The notes under the pieces are model-generated. The model did not search any database, had not been told where the DNA came from, and saw only the letters and a list, made by a program, of their open reading frames with translations. Shown here piece by piece: positions 36,188 to 44,979 of a DNA stretch of 64,000 bases; position 1 is the first letter of the stretch, and each line of letters opens with the position of its first letter. This DNA is from Fortiea contorta PCC 7126 (GTDB taxonomy: Bacteria; Cyanobacteriota; Cyanobacteriia; Cyanobacteriales; Nostocaceae). The position numbers and the translations under genes were made by a program. The stretch lies in the NCBI RefSeq assembly GCF_000332295.1, contig NZ_KB235930.1:1865895-1929894 (forward strand), in the 5' to 3' direction.

Positions 36188-36258
36188 GGAAGCAAACATT
36201 GCGTTTGCTCCTCACACCATACCACTACCCTCTTGCTAATCATGCAAGGGGGTTTTTT
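36188..36258 (+). ncRNA. yfr1: Yfr1 regulatory small RNA
   Basis: The architecture matches cyanobacterial Yfr1. A 5' stem-loop (AGCAAAC 36191-36197 / GTTTGCT 36203-36209) leads into the near-invariant single-stranded motif CTCCTCACACC at 36208-36218. A 3' hairpin follows: 10 bp, ACCCTCTTGC 36227-36236 / GCAAGGGGGT 36244-36253, with one G-T pair, running into seven T residues. A TACACT -10-like box at 36178-36183 places the start near 36189, giving about 70 nt. Yfr1 pairs through its CCUCACAC motif with GU-rich mRNA leaders, such as those of porins and the sodium symporter SbtA. Called from sequence and layout only. Confidence 0.82.
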
Positions 36259-36259
36259 T
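36227..36259 (+). terminator. terminator hairpin of Yfr1
   Basis: A ten-pair stem with a 7-nt loop (TAATCAT) ends in GGTTTTTTT. It is the 3' structure of the small RNA. Confidence 0.88.
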
Positions 36260-36322
36260 ATTGGAGTGGCGCTAAATAGTAGATATTTTTTTAACGCTGA
36301 GGTTTTTGAAAGATAGTTAGCT

Positions 36323-36526
36323 ATGTCTCTACATTCATTTTTCCATCAGGTTAATATATGTTGTGCTCCCGGACAAATTTTGTCACTGGATTTTATTCTG
36401 CAACTAGTGGCTGAGGAAATTCTCAATCCTGAATTTCGATTTATTTCCCTAAATTTGGGCAATATTGACCATGGGGTGCTGGTGGATACATTCAGGTTAA
36501 GTTTGAGTGAAAATTTCTCTATCTAA
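36323..36526 (+). CDS. doubtful short ORF
   Basis: 67 codons from an ATG, without a clear ribosome binding site (GAGG lies about 20 bases upstream) and without recognisable similarity. It is followed 77 bp later by a good terminator, so the region is probably transcribed. It could be a small protein gene or part of an untranslated RNA. Confidence 0.3.
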   Translation: MSLHSFFHQVNICCAPGQILSLDFILQLVAEEILNPEFRFISLNLGNIDHGVLVDTFRLSLSENFSI

Positions 36527-36603
36527 TGGAGGAATTGATGTCACCCTGATAAATACTAAATAATTATATATTCCGATCACCTGACGAACTTTAACTATTA
36601 ATC

Positions 36604-36637
36604 TCCCCTCTGCTAAATAGCTGTGGGGAATTTTTTT
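36604..36637 (+). terminator. rho-independent terminator
   Basis: TCCCC (36604-36608) pairs with GGGGA (36625-36629), with an inner GCT/AGC stem around an AAAT loop, and is followed by A and seven T residues (36631-36637). It ends a plus-strand transcript that starts downstream of Yfr1. Confidence 0.7.
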
Positions 36638-36698
36638 AGACTAATATTTCTCTATCTTAGGGAGGAATCTCGGCGGGGTCAGATTAGGATTAAATATG

Positions 36699-37562
36699 CT
36701 ATGGGTTACAGTACATACATTGTGCTGGATCGGCGGACTCTACACCATCAGGAAATAATTTTTCTTGTTGAAAACTGCACTTTTGACATTGATATATGAC
36801 AGCAGAAATCAAGTCGGTCGGTGCATAACACAGCGCACAAGGTAAACCCCTAACTCTTTCTCTAATTTCAAAACCGGGGGTAGAGCAATTAGGACAGCAA
36901 CTCTTAATCTTGCTGACTAAGTTATGGGTGGCTTTGGCGATATTCTGCATCCGCGTGGGATTGTACAATGCTCGCATATCTGTTTCTAGATAAACTTTCC
37001 CATCTTGTGAGTTATCTAGAGCAAAGGTAACAGTTTCTCTGAGTTTTGCTTCTGTGGTAATACCTTTAACAATTTGTGGATGATCTTGATTTGATGGAGA
37101 GAAACTAACAATCAGTCCATGTTGAGGAAAACCAACTTTAGCTGCGAATTCTTCAGCTTCTTGGAGATTGTTAATTATTTGATGATTAAAGTTAGTTTCA
37201 ATAGAAAATTCTTCGCCAATTATTTCTAGCTGATTTTTTTTATCTAATAAAATTACAATTTCTCGATTAGAGTAAACATAAGGTATGATTGGGTGGGGTG
37301 CAAAGCTACCTTCACTAGCGATCGCTAAAGTTTCTCCTGTAATTTCTAATGCTTTCTCGGCTTTCAATCTCGCTGCGATAATCTGCGTTCCTGGGCGCTT
37401 AACTTCTCTGGTAAATGTGCCAAAAATATCAGTATTAAAATCCTGGGGTACTATAATTTTAATTCCTAGTTCTTGCTGAAGAATAGGCGCGATCGCTCTA
37501 TCTTTCTTGTGCATTGTGGCTAGTATACCTAAACGATTACTAAATAATGGCTGGTCGTTCAC
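36699..37562 (-). CDS. DUF6671-like protein with zinc ribbon
   Basis: 287 residues starting at GTG 37562. The N-terminal 200 residues (ILATMHKKDRAIAPIL, AIASEGSFAPHP, AARLKAEKALE) match my memory of DUF6671. The C-terminal 75 residues hold Cys pairs at CCPNC, CALC, CQKC and CMYC, which look like two interleaved zinc ribbons. Function unknown; the ASEGSF and ETDMRA segments are conserved-looking acidic sites that could bind metal or nucleotide (inference). Confidence 0.65.
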   Translation of the reverse strand: MNDQPLFSNRLGILATMHKKDRAIAPILQQELGIKIIVPQDFNTDIFGTFTREVKRPGTQIIAARLKAEKALEITGETLAIASEGSFAPHPIIPYVYSNREIVILLDKKNQLEIIGEEFSIETNFNHQIINNLQEAEEFAAKVGFPQHGLIVSFSPSNQDHPQIVKGITTEAKLRETVTFALDNSQDGKVYLETDMRALYNPTRMQNIAKATHNLVSKIKSCCPNCSTPGFEIRERVRGLPCALCYAPTDLISAVIYQCQKCSFQQEKLFPDGVESADPAQCMYCNP

Positions 37563-37654
37563 GGTTAGTATAGCTCCTGACAGCTTTATAACAAAATTAA
37601 TTGGTATTAGTTAATTAATCTATTGTTTGGCAATGTAAAATTATTACTATTGAT

Positions 37655-37705
37655 TTTGTAGCGAAAACTTCAATCCTGCTTTGAAGACTGAAGTCTCACT
37701 ACAAA
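37655..37705. repeat. TTTGTAG...CTACAAA palindromic repeat
   Basis: Outer arms TTTGTAG (37655-37661) / CTACAAA (37699-37705) with inner complementary GAAAACTTCA / TGAAGTCTC-like segments. A related element with GAGGACT/AGTCCTC arms is at 52164-52198. Dispersed repeat between two genes. Confidence 0.6.
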
Positions 37706-37764
37706 CCTTTAGTAATTACCCGATATAAAAGCGTCACACCTGAATTAACTAAACCAGATAAATA

Positions 37765-38349
37765 CTAACTTTGTTCTTGTACAACCTGACCTACTTGTGC
37801 TGTCAGCTTTTCTTGGTCACGCCTGCGTTTTTTCGCGTAAAGTTGAATAGTTACAGCCATCAAAATAATCGTCCCGAAAATTACCCAAGCGGTGATGTCT
37901 GTAGGCAGATTATTTTTAAATACAGCCAGTAATACAATCACTAATAACATGACTGTAGGCGCTTCATTTAAAGCACGTAACTGCTGACTGCTCCAACGAC
38001 ATTCATCTGCTGCTAACTTTTTCATTAACCGAGAACAATAATGATGGTAGCCGATTAATAAAGCGACAAACAGCAGTTTGATATGTAACCAACCCTCTTT
38101 TAAAACTTCTGGTTCAGTAGATAATAAACCGATAGCCATTGCTACTGTCACCAACATTCCGGGGGTAGTAATAATGTTGTAGAGGCGTTTTTCCATAATT
38201 TGATACTGATTTTTCAGTATCGTCCGTGCTGGTTCTGGTTCTTGGTTAGCTTCAGCGTGATAGATAAACAGTCGCACTAGATAAAATAAGCCAGCAAACC
38301 AAACGACAAAGCCGATAATATGAAACGCTTTAAACCACGAATAAGCCAT
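37765..38349 (-). CDS. hemJ: protoporphyrinogen IX oxidase HemJ
   Basis: 194 residues with four to five membrane helices. HemJ oxidises protoporphyrinogen IX to protoporphyrin IX in haem and chlorophyll synthesis. Family markers are FHIIGFVVWFAGLFYLVRLFIYH near the start (conserved His pair), YNIITTPGMLVT, and HIKLLFVALLIGYHHYC. Length matches Slr1790-type HemJ. The CopD-like superfamily name is the broader alternative. Confidence 0.87.
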   Translation of the reverse strand: MAYSWFKAFHIIGFVVWFAGLFYLVRLFIYHAEANQEPEPARTILKNQYQIMEKRLYNIITTPGMLVTVAMAIGLLSTEPEVLKEGWLHIKLLFVALLIGYHHYCSRLMKKLAADECRWSSQQLRALNEAPTVMLLVIVLLAVFKNNLPTDITAWVIFGTIILMAVTIQLYAKKRRRDQEKLTAQVGQVVQEQS

Positions 38350-38508
38350 GAATCGTCACCTGTCTTGCTCAATTTGTTGTAGAGTAGCTATTGCCTCAAT
38401 GGCTGCGAGTACCCTCTTTATCAGGTTACGCTAAAATCTCCAATAGCAATTGATGGTTCAACTGGAGATAGATTAAAAAGTGTAACTAAAATAGGCTCGC
38501 TAAACTGA

Positions 38509-39363
38509 TCAATTCTCAGATTTGGTGCAACGCACAAAGGGTAATAAGTCTGCTAAAATCGCCTCGTGATAATGTTCTTGGGGGTAATGTCCAACGTTAT
38601 TAAGTTTGATTAATTCGGCGTTATGAGCAGAATTAACAAAATTTTGCGCTATGTCGATTGATAACCAAGGGTCAATCATCCCCCATTGCACTAAAATTGG
38701 TTTTTGCCATTCTTTAAACCCAGATGCAATTTCGCTCATGGCTGGTTCAAGTTGTAAATTGCGAATAGTTGCTAACAGAGCGCGTCCGGGTGCAGAACTT
38801 TTTAAAAATGGTTTACGGTAAACATCTAAATCTCGATCCTCGATGCGAAAACGGCTACCACCTTCTAGGGTGCGGTCAACTAAAAGCGGGTCTTGAGTCA
38901 TCATTTCTCCTGCTAGAGGTAGACCCATTTGTTTAATTTTCCAAGGTAATTTAGCCTCTGGTGAAACTGGAGTATTCAAAATAACGAGATTAGCAATTTT
39001 TTCTGGATGACGCAAAGCATATTGTAATCCTACGGAACCTAAAAAACCTTGCACAACTAAAGAAAATCGTTCAATTTCGATGGCTTGAATAAATGCTTCT
39101 AAAGCTGTAATAAAGGCATCGGGGGTATAAGCAAAATCTCTTTTTTCTGGTGTAGCAGAAAAGCCATAACCAATCCAATCTGGGGCGATCGCTCTTGTAC
39201 CTTGGTTAGCTAAAGCTGGTAAAATATGACGCCAACTATAACTTTGCGAAACTATCCCATGCAGCAATAACACAGGTAATAAATCAGTTTGACCAGCAGG
39301 TGAAGATTGGCGATAAAACCATTCTAAAGAATCTACTTTTATTTTATGTTCTGTTAACGACAC
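38509..39363 (-). CDS. alpha/beta-fold hydrolase-like protein lacking a Ser nucleophile
   Basis: 284 residues with the haloalkane-dehalogenase-like alpha/beta fold. LLLHGIVSQSYSWRHILPAL is the oxyanion loop, APDWIGYGFS follows, and NNVGHYPQEH carries the catalytic His. The nucleophile elbow reads LVVQGFLGSVGLQYA: the position of Ser or Asp in G/Q-x-Nuc-x-G is Gly. The acid region (QWGMIDPWLS) is kept. The protein may therefore bind rather than hydrolyse, or use another residue. It lies 41 bp downstream of the ThiO-like gene on the same strand and may be co-transcribed. Confidence 0.8.
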   Translation of the reverse strand: MSLTEHKIKVDSLEWFYRQSSPAGQTDLLPVLLLHGIVSQSYSWRHILPALANQGTRAIAPDWIGYGFSATPEKRDFAYTPDAFITALEAFIQAIEIERFSLVVQGFLGSVGLQYALRHPEKIANLVILNTPVSPEAKLPWKIKQMGLPLAGEMMTQDPLLVDRTLEGGSRFRIEDRDLDVYRKPFLKSSAPGRALLATIRNLQLEPAMSEIASGFKEWQKPILVQWGMIDPWLSIDIAQNFVNSAHNAELIKLNNVGHYPQEHYHEAILADLLPFVRCTKSEN

Positions 39364-39403
39364 GCTATTTTCCTAATTTGAAAAAAACTTGAGTAATTGT
39401 GAT

Positions 39404-40510
39404 TTATGATTGCAAACTGCTAGAAGTAATCATCTCACGAATTGCATAAGCTGTGGCGGGTGCTAACAAAACGCCGTTGCGATAGTGTCCCGTGGCGAGG
39501 AGGACATTATTAAACCCTGGTAACTTTTCTATAATTGGTGCTGGGCGCCCTTCGGGACGGGGACGTAAACCCGACCAAGTGCGGACGATATTTGCTTGTG
39601 CTAATTCTGGACAAAAGGCGATCGCTTGTTGTCTGACAGATACCAATAATTGATCATTGGGTAGGATCTCATTTCCATCATTGGGAAACTCGACCGTCGC
39701 ACCCAACCAATAATCACCGCCACCCACCGGTACAATATGAACATCATTACCAGTAATCGCTGGTTGGAAATTAGGATTTCCCAACACGTGACCTAAGCGG
39801 ACTTGTAACGCTTGTCCTAACACCGGACGGATATCAATCATCTGCTTAAATTCTGCGGTCAGCGGTGTTGAACCTAACCCCGCTGCAACTATAAACCAAT
39901 CTGCAGTAATTTTTCCTGCTGTCGTCTCGACTGCATCACATTTTGTGGGTTCGTCATCAGTTTTTGGCGCTGGTTTCAACACTGTGACGCCAAATTTAAA
40001 AGTCACGCCGTGATGTTGCGCTGCTGCAACTAAAGCTAAGGTTAAAGCTGTAGGATTGAGTTGGCGGTCTTGAGGAGAATAGACAGCGCCGATTATTTTG
40101 GGATTATCTACCTGTGGACAGATGCTTTTGAGTTTATCATTGTCCCAAATTTCTAACTCCCAACCTTGAGAGTGGCGAATTGACTGGAGACTTTGCCATT
40201 TTGCGAAATTTTCTTCTTCGCTGCAAAGACTGAGAATTCCTTGGCGATTGTAAGGGATTTTTTGCTTGGTGATAGCTTCTAACTCTGGAATTAAGGTTTC
40301 ATAGCGTTGTATACTAGTTTCTCGCCATCGCCAAGCCTTACCCTGAATTTTTTGACTAACTACACCCACCAATACACCCAACGCCGCACCTGTAGAGGCT
40401 TGTGCTGGTGGTTGACAATCAAAAACGGTGATGTTGATACCTTTAACTAGACTAAGTTCATAGGCGATCGCCGCCCCAATTACACCGCAACCGATGATCA
40501 CTACGTTCAT
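39404..40510 (-). CDS. thiO: FAD-dependent amine oxidase, ThiO (glycine oxidase)-like
   Basis: 368 residues from ATG 40510; the frame continues to a TTG at 40561 but that stretch is low-complexity leader DNA. The Rossmann FAD motif VVIIGCGVIGAAIAYELS begins at residue 3. The C-terminal GHYRNGVLLAP segment is the ThiO signature for binding the glycine carboxylate. ThiO makes dehydroglycine for thiazole synthesis in vitamin B1. In some cyanobacteria ThiO is fused to ThiG; here it is free-standing and neither ThiS nor ThiG is adjacent. Confidence 0.78.
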   Translation of the reverse strand: MNVVIIGCGVIGAAIAYELSLVKGINITVFDCQPPAQASTGAALGVLVGVVSQKIQGKAWRWRETSIQRYETLIPELEAITKQKIPYNRQGILSLCSEEENFAKWQSLQSIRHSQGWELEIWDNDKLKSICPQVDNPKIIGAVYSPQDRQLNPTALTLALVAAAQHHGVTFKFGVTVLKPAPKTDDEPTKCDAVETTAGKITADWFIVAAGLGSTPLTAEFKQMIDIRPVLGQALQVRLGHVLGNPNFQPAITGNDVHIVPVGGGDYWLGATVEFPNDGNEILPNDQLLVSVRQQAIAFCPELAQANIVRTWSGLRPRPEGRPAPIIEKLPGFNNVLLATGHYRNGVLLAPATAYAIREMITSSSLQS

Positions 40511-40609
40511 AATCTTTTTTGGGATCAGGTGAGGGAGATGGGGAGTCAGCGTCAAAATCAATATTCTTCCTCATCGCCCTCATCTCCCTACACTGATCTT
40601 AAACCTCTC

Positions 40610-41059
40610 CTAACTCGTCTTAGGCAGCAGTTCGATGAATTTGTCAATGTCTGCGAAAGCAGCTTCGTAATTACTCAAAGCTAGTTGAGTGTTACGAGTT
40701 CTCGCGGCTTGATCGATTTTAATCAGGTGTTTGGACAAATCCCGCGTTATTTGGCGTGCGGTGGGTTGTACCTTGGGTAAGAGGTTAGGAGTGATGTAGG
40801 TGAAGTTCAGTTTCGCCTCTGTGATGGGGCCGTGGATGAAGTTCTCCACATTGATCCAATCTTGCTTGTCGATCCATTTTTGCAGTTCTTGTGAGCGATC
40901 GCGCACAGCTTGAATATCAGGAGCGTATTCCTGAATTTTTTCTAGTTGTGCTGCTGTGTAAGTGGGAGGTGCAACTGCGACACTAGGCCCACCACAACTG
41001 ATCAAGAATGTCGCCAAGATTACTAATATTAAAGAAAAAACAGAGCGTTGACGCGCCAT
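40610..41059 (-). CDS. psbQ: photosystem II lipoprotein CyanoQ (PsbQ)
   Basis: 149 residues. A lipoprotein signal ends with LISC/GG (lipobox Cys22), anchoring it in the thylakoid lumen. The mature part is a four-helix bundle with YAPDIQAVRDRSQELQKWIDKQDWINVENFIHGPI, characteristic of cyanobacterial PsbQ. It stabilises the oxygen-evolving side of photosystem II. Monocistronic. Confidence 0.9.
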   Translation of the reverse strand: MARQRSVFSLILVILATFLISCGGPSVAVAPPTYTAAQLEKIQEYAPDIQAVRDRSQELQKWIDKQDWINVENFIHGPITEAKLNFTYITPNLLPKVQPTARQITRDLSKHLIKIDQAARTRNTQLALSNYEAAFADIDKFIELLPKTS

Positions 41060-41405
41060 ACAAGGAGATATTTTGCTGTTTGTTTGCCGACTAACAGTGT
41101 CATTTTAGATCGTCAGCGTAATTTATCGTTCTTAACAACAAAGGATTTTACGGAAATTTTTGCAAAAATGACGCGATTCAAGCTGATCCTAGCGAAAATT
41201 TAAGTATAATTACTCAATATAATATCTAACACCTTGCAAAAACCTCCAGTAAGCAGTTTTTGTCAGCTTTGAGTAAAAATAATTGTTAAGCAAGGGTGAT
41301 TGAGAGTTCCTGAACAAAAAGGTATTCATAATTTGCAAGATCCGTAATCAGCCTTTTGGTGGTTTTTCTGTATTGATATTTTCTACATCCTAGGAGTGTT
41401 TTTTC
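41060..41405. other. intergenic region upstream of psbQ
   Basis: 346 bp between divergent genes. Only a small inverted repeat (CAAAAAC 41237-41243 / GTTTTTG 41256-41262) is seen. A TAGGAG ribosome site at about 41391-41396 serves the following plus-strand gene. Confidence 0.45.
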
Positions 41406-41837
41406 GTGAATGCATCTGAACAAGCAACTAACCTTGAATTCGCCAGCAAAATCGCTACAGTAGTCAATTTGTTCAAACTTGAGTTTCCTGATGCTAAATC
41501 CGATCTCAAACCTTGGAAGAATGATCCACAAACCAGAGAATTAGTTGATCCAGATTCTATAGATATCGGTTTTCATTTTCCGGGAATCAGTAAATCTTGG
41601 CAAAGTCGCAGCGTTTTAATTCAAATCCGCTTCTATGATGACCCCATTAATTATTCTCGTCGTGCTATTGGTGTAGAAGTAGTCGCTTTTAATCATCGCG
41701 GTGAAGCATGGCGATTGTCTACAGTAGAAGACTGGAGTTTTGCTGGTTTGTCTGTTCCTTCGCCGGAAGTTAGAGATAAATTAAGACAAATTTGTCGGCA
41801 GATTTTAGATGTTTTTAATCAACAGAGTGATATCTAA
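41406..41837 (+). CDS. hypothetical protein, cyanobacterial type
   Basis: 143 residues from GTG 41406 with TAGGAG nine bases upstream. A compact, mixed alpha/beta soluble protein (SVLIQIRFYDDP, AIGVEVVAFNHRGEAWRLSTVEDWSFAG) without membrane segments. The sequence looks well conserved in style, but no named domain is recognised. It converges with the SnoaL-like gene, only 18 bp apart. Confidence 0.65.
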   Translation: MNASEQATNLEFASKIATVVNLFKLEFPDAKSDLKPWKNDPQTRELVDPDSIDIGFHFPGISKSWQSRSVLIQIRFYDDPINYSRRAIGVEVVAFNHRGEAWRLSTVEDWSFAGLSVPSPEVRDKLRQICRQILDVFNQQSDI

Positions 41838-41855
41838 TTTTGTTAAATTATCTCA

Positions 41856-42338
41856 CTATTTTGTTGTTGTTTTTAACAGCTTAAATAAATAGCTTTTAAC
41901 CATATGTAAAATTAGTGCCGGACTCGGTAGAAAAATAATGCCCAACTGTTGCATTAATCCTAGCGCATCGCCCTGTCCCCAATGCTCTACAATTTGACCA
42001 TCCTTGACACGATCTATATGCATGATTGATAGTTTTATTTGCTTATCTGTTGCCGGAATACCTTGAAATTCACCAAGATGTGTAGCAGTGAATGTCCCGT
42101 AAGTGACAACTTTATCACCTTCAATAATTAAGTCTTCAAATGTGTGTTGACCATTAGTGAAAGCTAAATAAAATTCCATGCCAAACTTTTTAAAACCATC
42201 TCTATCAAGGGGTTCAGGTACACCAGTCATATGAGCAATAAAATTCGGGGCGAGAAGTGTTAATGCTTGGTCAATATTTCGATGATCAAAAGCTTGATAA
42301 AATTGCAGCACGATCGCTTTATTTTCTACATTAGACAT
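41856..42338 (-). CDS. SnoaL-like ester cyclase-family protein
   Basis: 160 residues, NTF2-like fold. Markers are FYQAFDHRNIDQALTLLAPNFIAHM at the start, DGFKKFGMEFYLAF, and DRVKDGQIVEHWGQGDALGLMQQLG near the end, typical of the SnoaL-like group. Catalytic activity is not certain. It lies 30 bp downstream of the DCC-family gene, likely in the same transcript. Confidence 0.82.
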   Translation of the reverse strand: MSNVENKAIVLQFYQAFDHRNIDQALTLLAPNFIAHMTGVPEPLDRDGFKKFGMEFYLAFTNGQHTFEDLIIEGDKVVTYGTFTATHLGEFQGIPATDKQIKLSIMHIDRVKDGQIVEHWGQGDALGLMQQLGIIFLPSPALILHMVKSYLFKLLKTTTK

Positions 42339-42368
42339 AAGACGATTATTCTTGAACCAAGATTGAAT

Positions 42369-42782
42369 TTATTGATTATCTACCTGACAGTTACCATCAG
42401 CACAATATGCAGATTGATAGGTACTGGAGCGCTTGCCAAAAAGAGTATAGCGATTATCCCGAATTTGAGCATAAAATCTGTCCCCTACCCATTTCATCCC
42501 TGGTAAGGCGCGATAAGCATCTATAAATATACTGCCAACTGGTAATAATCTCCCAATTTCTTCAGCTGCATCGCTACCTTGCCAACGTTTTTCAGGTGCT
42601 TGACCATCAATCAAAATCATTCCCTGTTGACAATCTTCGGGTGTAATTCCCCATTGTCTCAGCATCTTTTCATCTTGCATAGGTGTGTAGCGAAACAATT
42701 TTCCTTGATCTAAGGTTTCTAATAATTGCACTAAGGTAACGCAAAGATGACAATTTCCGTCGTAGATTACGTAGTAGTTCAT
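42369..42782 (-). CDS. DCC-family thiol-disulfide oxidoreductase
   Basis: 137 residues. The motif YDGNCHLC with CxxC at residues 11-14 gives the DCC family its name. LLPVGSIFIDAYRALPGMKWVGDRFYA is the usual C-terminal part. Probably a thioredoxin-like redox enzyme. The extreme C-terminus has an additional Cys (CADGNCQ). Confidence 0.82.
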   Translation of the reverse strand: MNYYVIYDGNCHLCVTLVQLLETLDQGKLFRYTPMQDEKMLRQWGITPEDCQQGMILIDGQAPEKRWQGSDAAEEIGRLLPVGSIFIDAYRALPGMKWVGDRFYAQIRDNRYTLFGKRSSTYQSAYCADGNCQVDNQ

Positions 42783-42981
42783 GAATAATCTGTTATGTTG
42801 TTTTTTTTTGAAGCTGCAATAGTAGATTTTTGAACACCAAGGTGCGCGGAGGTTTTTTAAATATAATTCGTTATGTGTTGAAATAATTGGGAGTTACATA
42901 ATTATTTATCCAGACTTTAGACTGTTGACTGTTGACTCTTGAGCTTTGTTACACTCAATTGCAGTTATTGAGGAAACAAGC

Positions 42982-44034
42982 ATGAGATATAAATTATTGG
43001 GCAAAAGTGGGTTGAGAGTTTCGGAACTCTGCTTAGGAACGATGACTTTTGGTGAGGATTGGGGCTGGGGTGCGTCGAAGGATGAAAGCAGCAAAGTTTT
43101 TGACTTGTTTGTGGAAGCTGGAGGTAATTTTATTGACACTGCTAATGGATACACTGATGGTAGCAGTGAAAAAATTGTTGGTGAGTTGATCGCCCAGGAG
43201 CGGGAACGCTATGTCTTGGCGACTAAATATTCTTTTCCTCTGCGGATGAATGATGGTAAGGGCGACCCGAATGCTAGCGGGAACCATCGCAAGAACTTGA
43301 TCCAGTCTTTGGAAGGTAGTCTCAAAAGGCTGAATACGGACTATATTGATTTGTTTTGGTTACACGCTTGGGACTTCACTACACCTGTGGAAGAGGTGAT
43401 GCGATCGCTTGATGATGTCGTTCGCCAAGGAAAAGTTTTATACATTGGCATTTCTGATACACCAGCTTGGATTATTGCCCAAGCCAATACTATCGCCCAA
43501 TTTCAAGGTTGGACGCAGTTTGTCGCTCTGCAAATAGAGTATAGTTTGATTCAGCGGACACCAGAACGTGATTTGTTGCCTTTAGCGAAAGCCTTTGATT
43601 TAGCGGTGACACCGTGGTCGCCTTTGGGTGGTGGTGTCCTCACAGGTAAGTATAATCAGCCACTGCGGGAAGGGGAGGAAGCAGGACGACTGGCTAATGG
43701 AAGTATGGGAAGTATTTCCGAGCAGAATTTAAAGATCGCTGAGGTTGTCAGTCAAGTAGCCGCAGAGATAGGGCGCACACCCTCACAAGTAGCTCTGGCT
43801 TGGTTGCGTGCTCAAAGCGGCGTGATGATCCCGATTATTGGCGCTCGCAAAGCCAGCCAATTTCAAGATAATTTAGCCAGTCTGGATGTCACCTTGTCAC
43901 CAGAACACCTGGAACGCTTGAATACAATTAGCCAAATTGAGCTAGGTTTTCCCCATGATTTCTTACAAAATGACACGATCCGCGATCGCCTTTTCGGTGG
44001 CACATTCAGTAATCTAGACAACCACCGCAGCTAA
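42982..44034 (+). CDS. aldo/keto reductase
   Basis: 350 residues from ATG 42982 (GAGG ten bases upstream), rather than the longer frame from 42946. TIM-barrel AKR: catalytic Asp and Tyr in FIDTANGYTDG, Lys in VLATKYSF, His in LFWLHAWDFTTP; NADPH-binding PIIGARKASQFQDNLASLDVTLS near the end. All four catalytic residues are present. The substrate is unknown. Monocistronic. Confidence 0.9.
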   Translation: MRYKLLGKSGLRVSELCLGTMTFGEDWGWGASKDESSKVFDLFVEAGGNFIDTANGYTDGSSEKIVGELIAQERERYVLATKYSFPLRMNDGKGDPNASGNHRKNLIQSLEGSLKRLNTDYIDLFWLHAWDFTTPVEEVMRSLDDVVRQGKVLYIGISDTPAWIIAQANTIAQFQGWTQFVALQIEYSLIQRTPERDLLPLAKAFDLAVTPWSPLGGGVLTGKYNQPLREGEEAGRLANGSMGSISEQNLKIAEVVSQVAAEIGRTPSQVALAWLRAQSGVMIPIIGARKASQFQDNLASLDVTLSPEHLERLNTISQIELGFPHDFLQNDTIRDRLFGGTFSNLDNHRS

Positions 44035-44199
44035 ACTTACACCCAAAAACAACCAAAATATAGCACATTTAGCCATTTATAGCATCTGTCGTGGGATTTC
44101 TTGAACAAATTAACCCTATCTACCGTCAGAGAGTTTCCCACGGCATACTACTCACGTTACTATCTATAGAGTTGTTTGCTACAGGCATTAGGCAGAATC

Positions 44200-44766
44200 A
44201 TGAGCGATAAAGCACTTTCATCTCGTCTTTACCCCACTCGGATCGACATTCCCGCCGAAGCGCGAGTGCAAATCGTCACACTTCTTAACCAAACTTTAGC
44301 AGCTACTTTGGATTTGAAAACCCAAGCCAAGCAGGCCCATTGGAACGTTAAAGGCACGGATTTCTATCAGTTACATGAATTGTTTGATACCCTTGCTGGT
44401 GAATTAGAAGAGTATATCGATTCAATAGCGGAAAGAATCACTGCTTTGGGTGGCTACGCTGTAGGTACCGCTCGTGCTGCTGCTAGCAATTCTATTTTGC
44501 CAGAATATCCCTTTGATATTTTAGACGGCAAAGACCATGTGACAGCATTAGCAGACCGTTATGCATCTTACGCTAAACACATCCGTCAAGCGATCGACGA
44601 CACAGATGACCTAGGTGATGCTGACACCGCTGACCTCTACACTGAAGTTTCTCGCAACATTGACAAGCGCCTTTGGTTCCTAGAAGCTCATCTGCAGGTT
44701 TCAGAAATCAATGAAAGCAAAGGTACAACCGCTACTAGCAGTAAACGACCTGCTACAGTTAGCTGA
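44200..44766 (+). CDS. dps: Dps-family ferritin-like protein
   Basis: 188 residues from ATG 44200. Dps stores iron and shields DNA against oxidative damage as a dodecamer. Ferroxidase residues are visible: His in AHWNVKG, His/Asp/Glu in LHELFDTLAGELEEYIDSIAERI. The tail is Thr/Ser/Lys-rich (KGTTATSSKRPATVS). Heterocystous cyanobacteria have several Dps types; this belongs to the bacterial-like one with a canonical intersubunit site. Confidence 0.9.
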   Translation: MSDKALSSRLYPTRIDIPAEARVQIVTLLNQTLAATLDLKTQAKQAHWNVKGTDFYQLHELFDTLAGELEEYIDSIAERITALGGYAVGTARAAASNSILPEYPFDILDGKDHVTALADRYASYAKHIRQAIDDTDDLGDADTADLYTEVSRNIDKRLWFLEAHLQVSEINESKGTTATSSKRPATVS

Positions 44767-44793
44767 AGGAAGGATGTAGACGCGAAGCGGTGA

Positions 44794-44833
44794 AACAGTC
44801 CTGTAGGCGGGTTTCCCGCCGTAGGGAACTGTT
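44794..44833. repeat. GGCGGGTTTCCCGCC palindromic repeat
   Basis: Outer arms AACAGT/ACTGTT enclose a perfect GGCGGG-TTT-CCCGCC hairpin (44806-44820), and GCTTGCCGCAGGC follows. The CGGGAAACCCG-type core relates it to the 45-bp units at 15426 and 59743. Confidence 0.85.
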
Positions 44834-44979
44834 GAACCCGAAGGGCTTGCCGCAGGCTAGGATGAAGGATGAAGTCTGAAAGGTGAGTTGTGGTTGGTAT
44901 CACTTCATGTTTTATCCTTTATACTTCGTGATTTATTTTTTGAAATAAGCTGAGTTTCAGCTAACAGTATCTTTTTGGT

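Larger units (their letters stand above)
35991..36698. other. intergenic region with Yfr1 and a second terminator-linked transcript
   Basis: 708 bp. It holds the Yfr1 small RNA, a doubtful short frame at 36323-36526 and a terminator at 36604-36637, each listed separately. A frame at 36067-36279 overlaps Yfr1 and is judged spurious. Confidence 0.6.

Noticed and set aside
36067-36279. 70-codon ORF
   Set aside because: It overlaps the Yfr1 RNA and its terminator and has no ribosome site.
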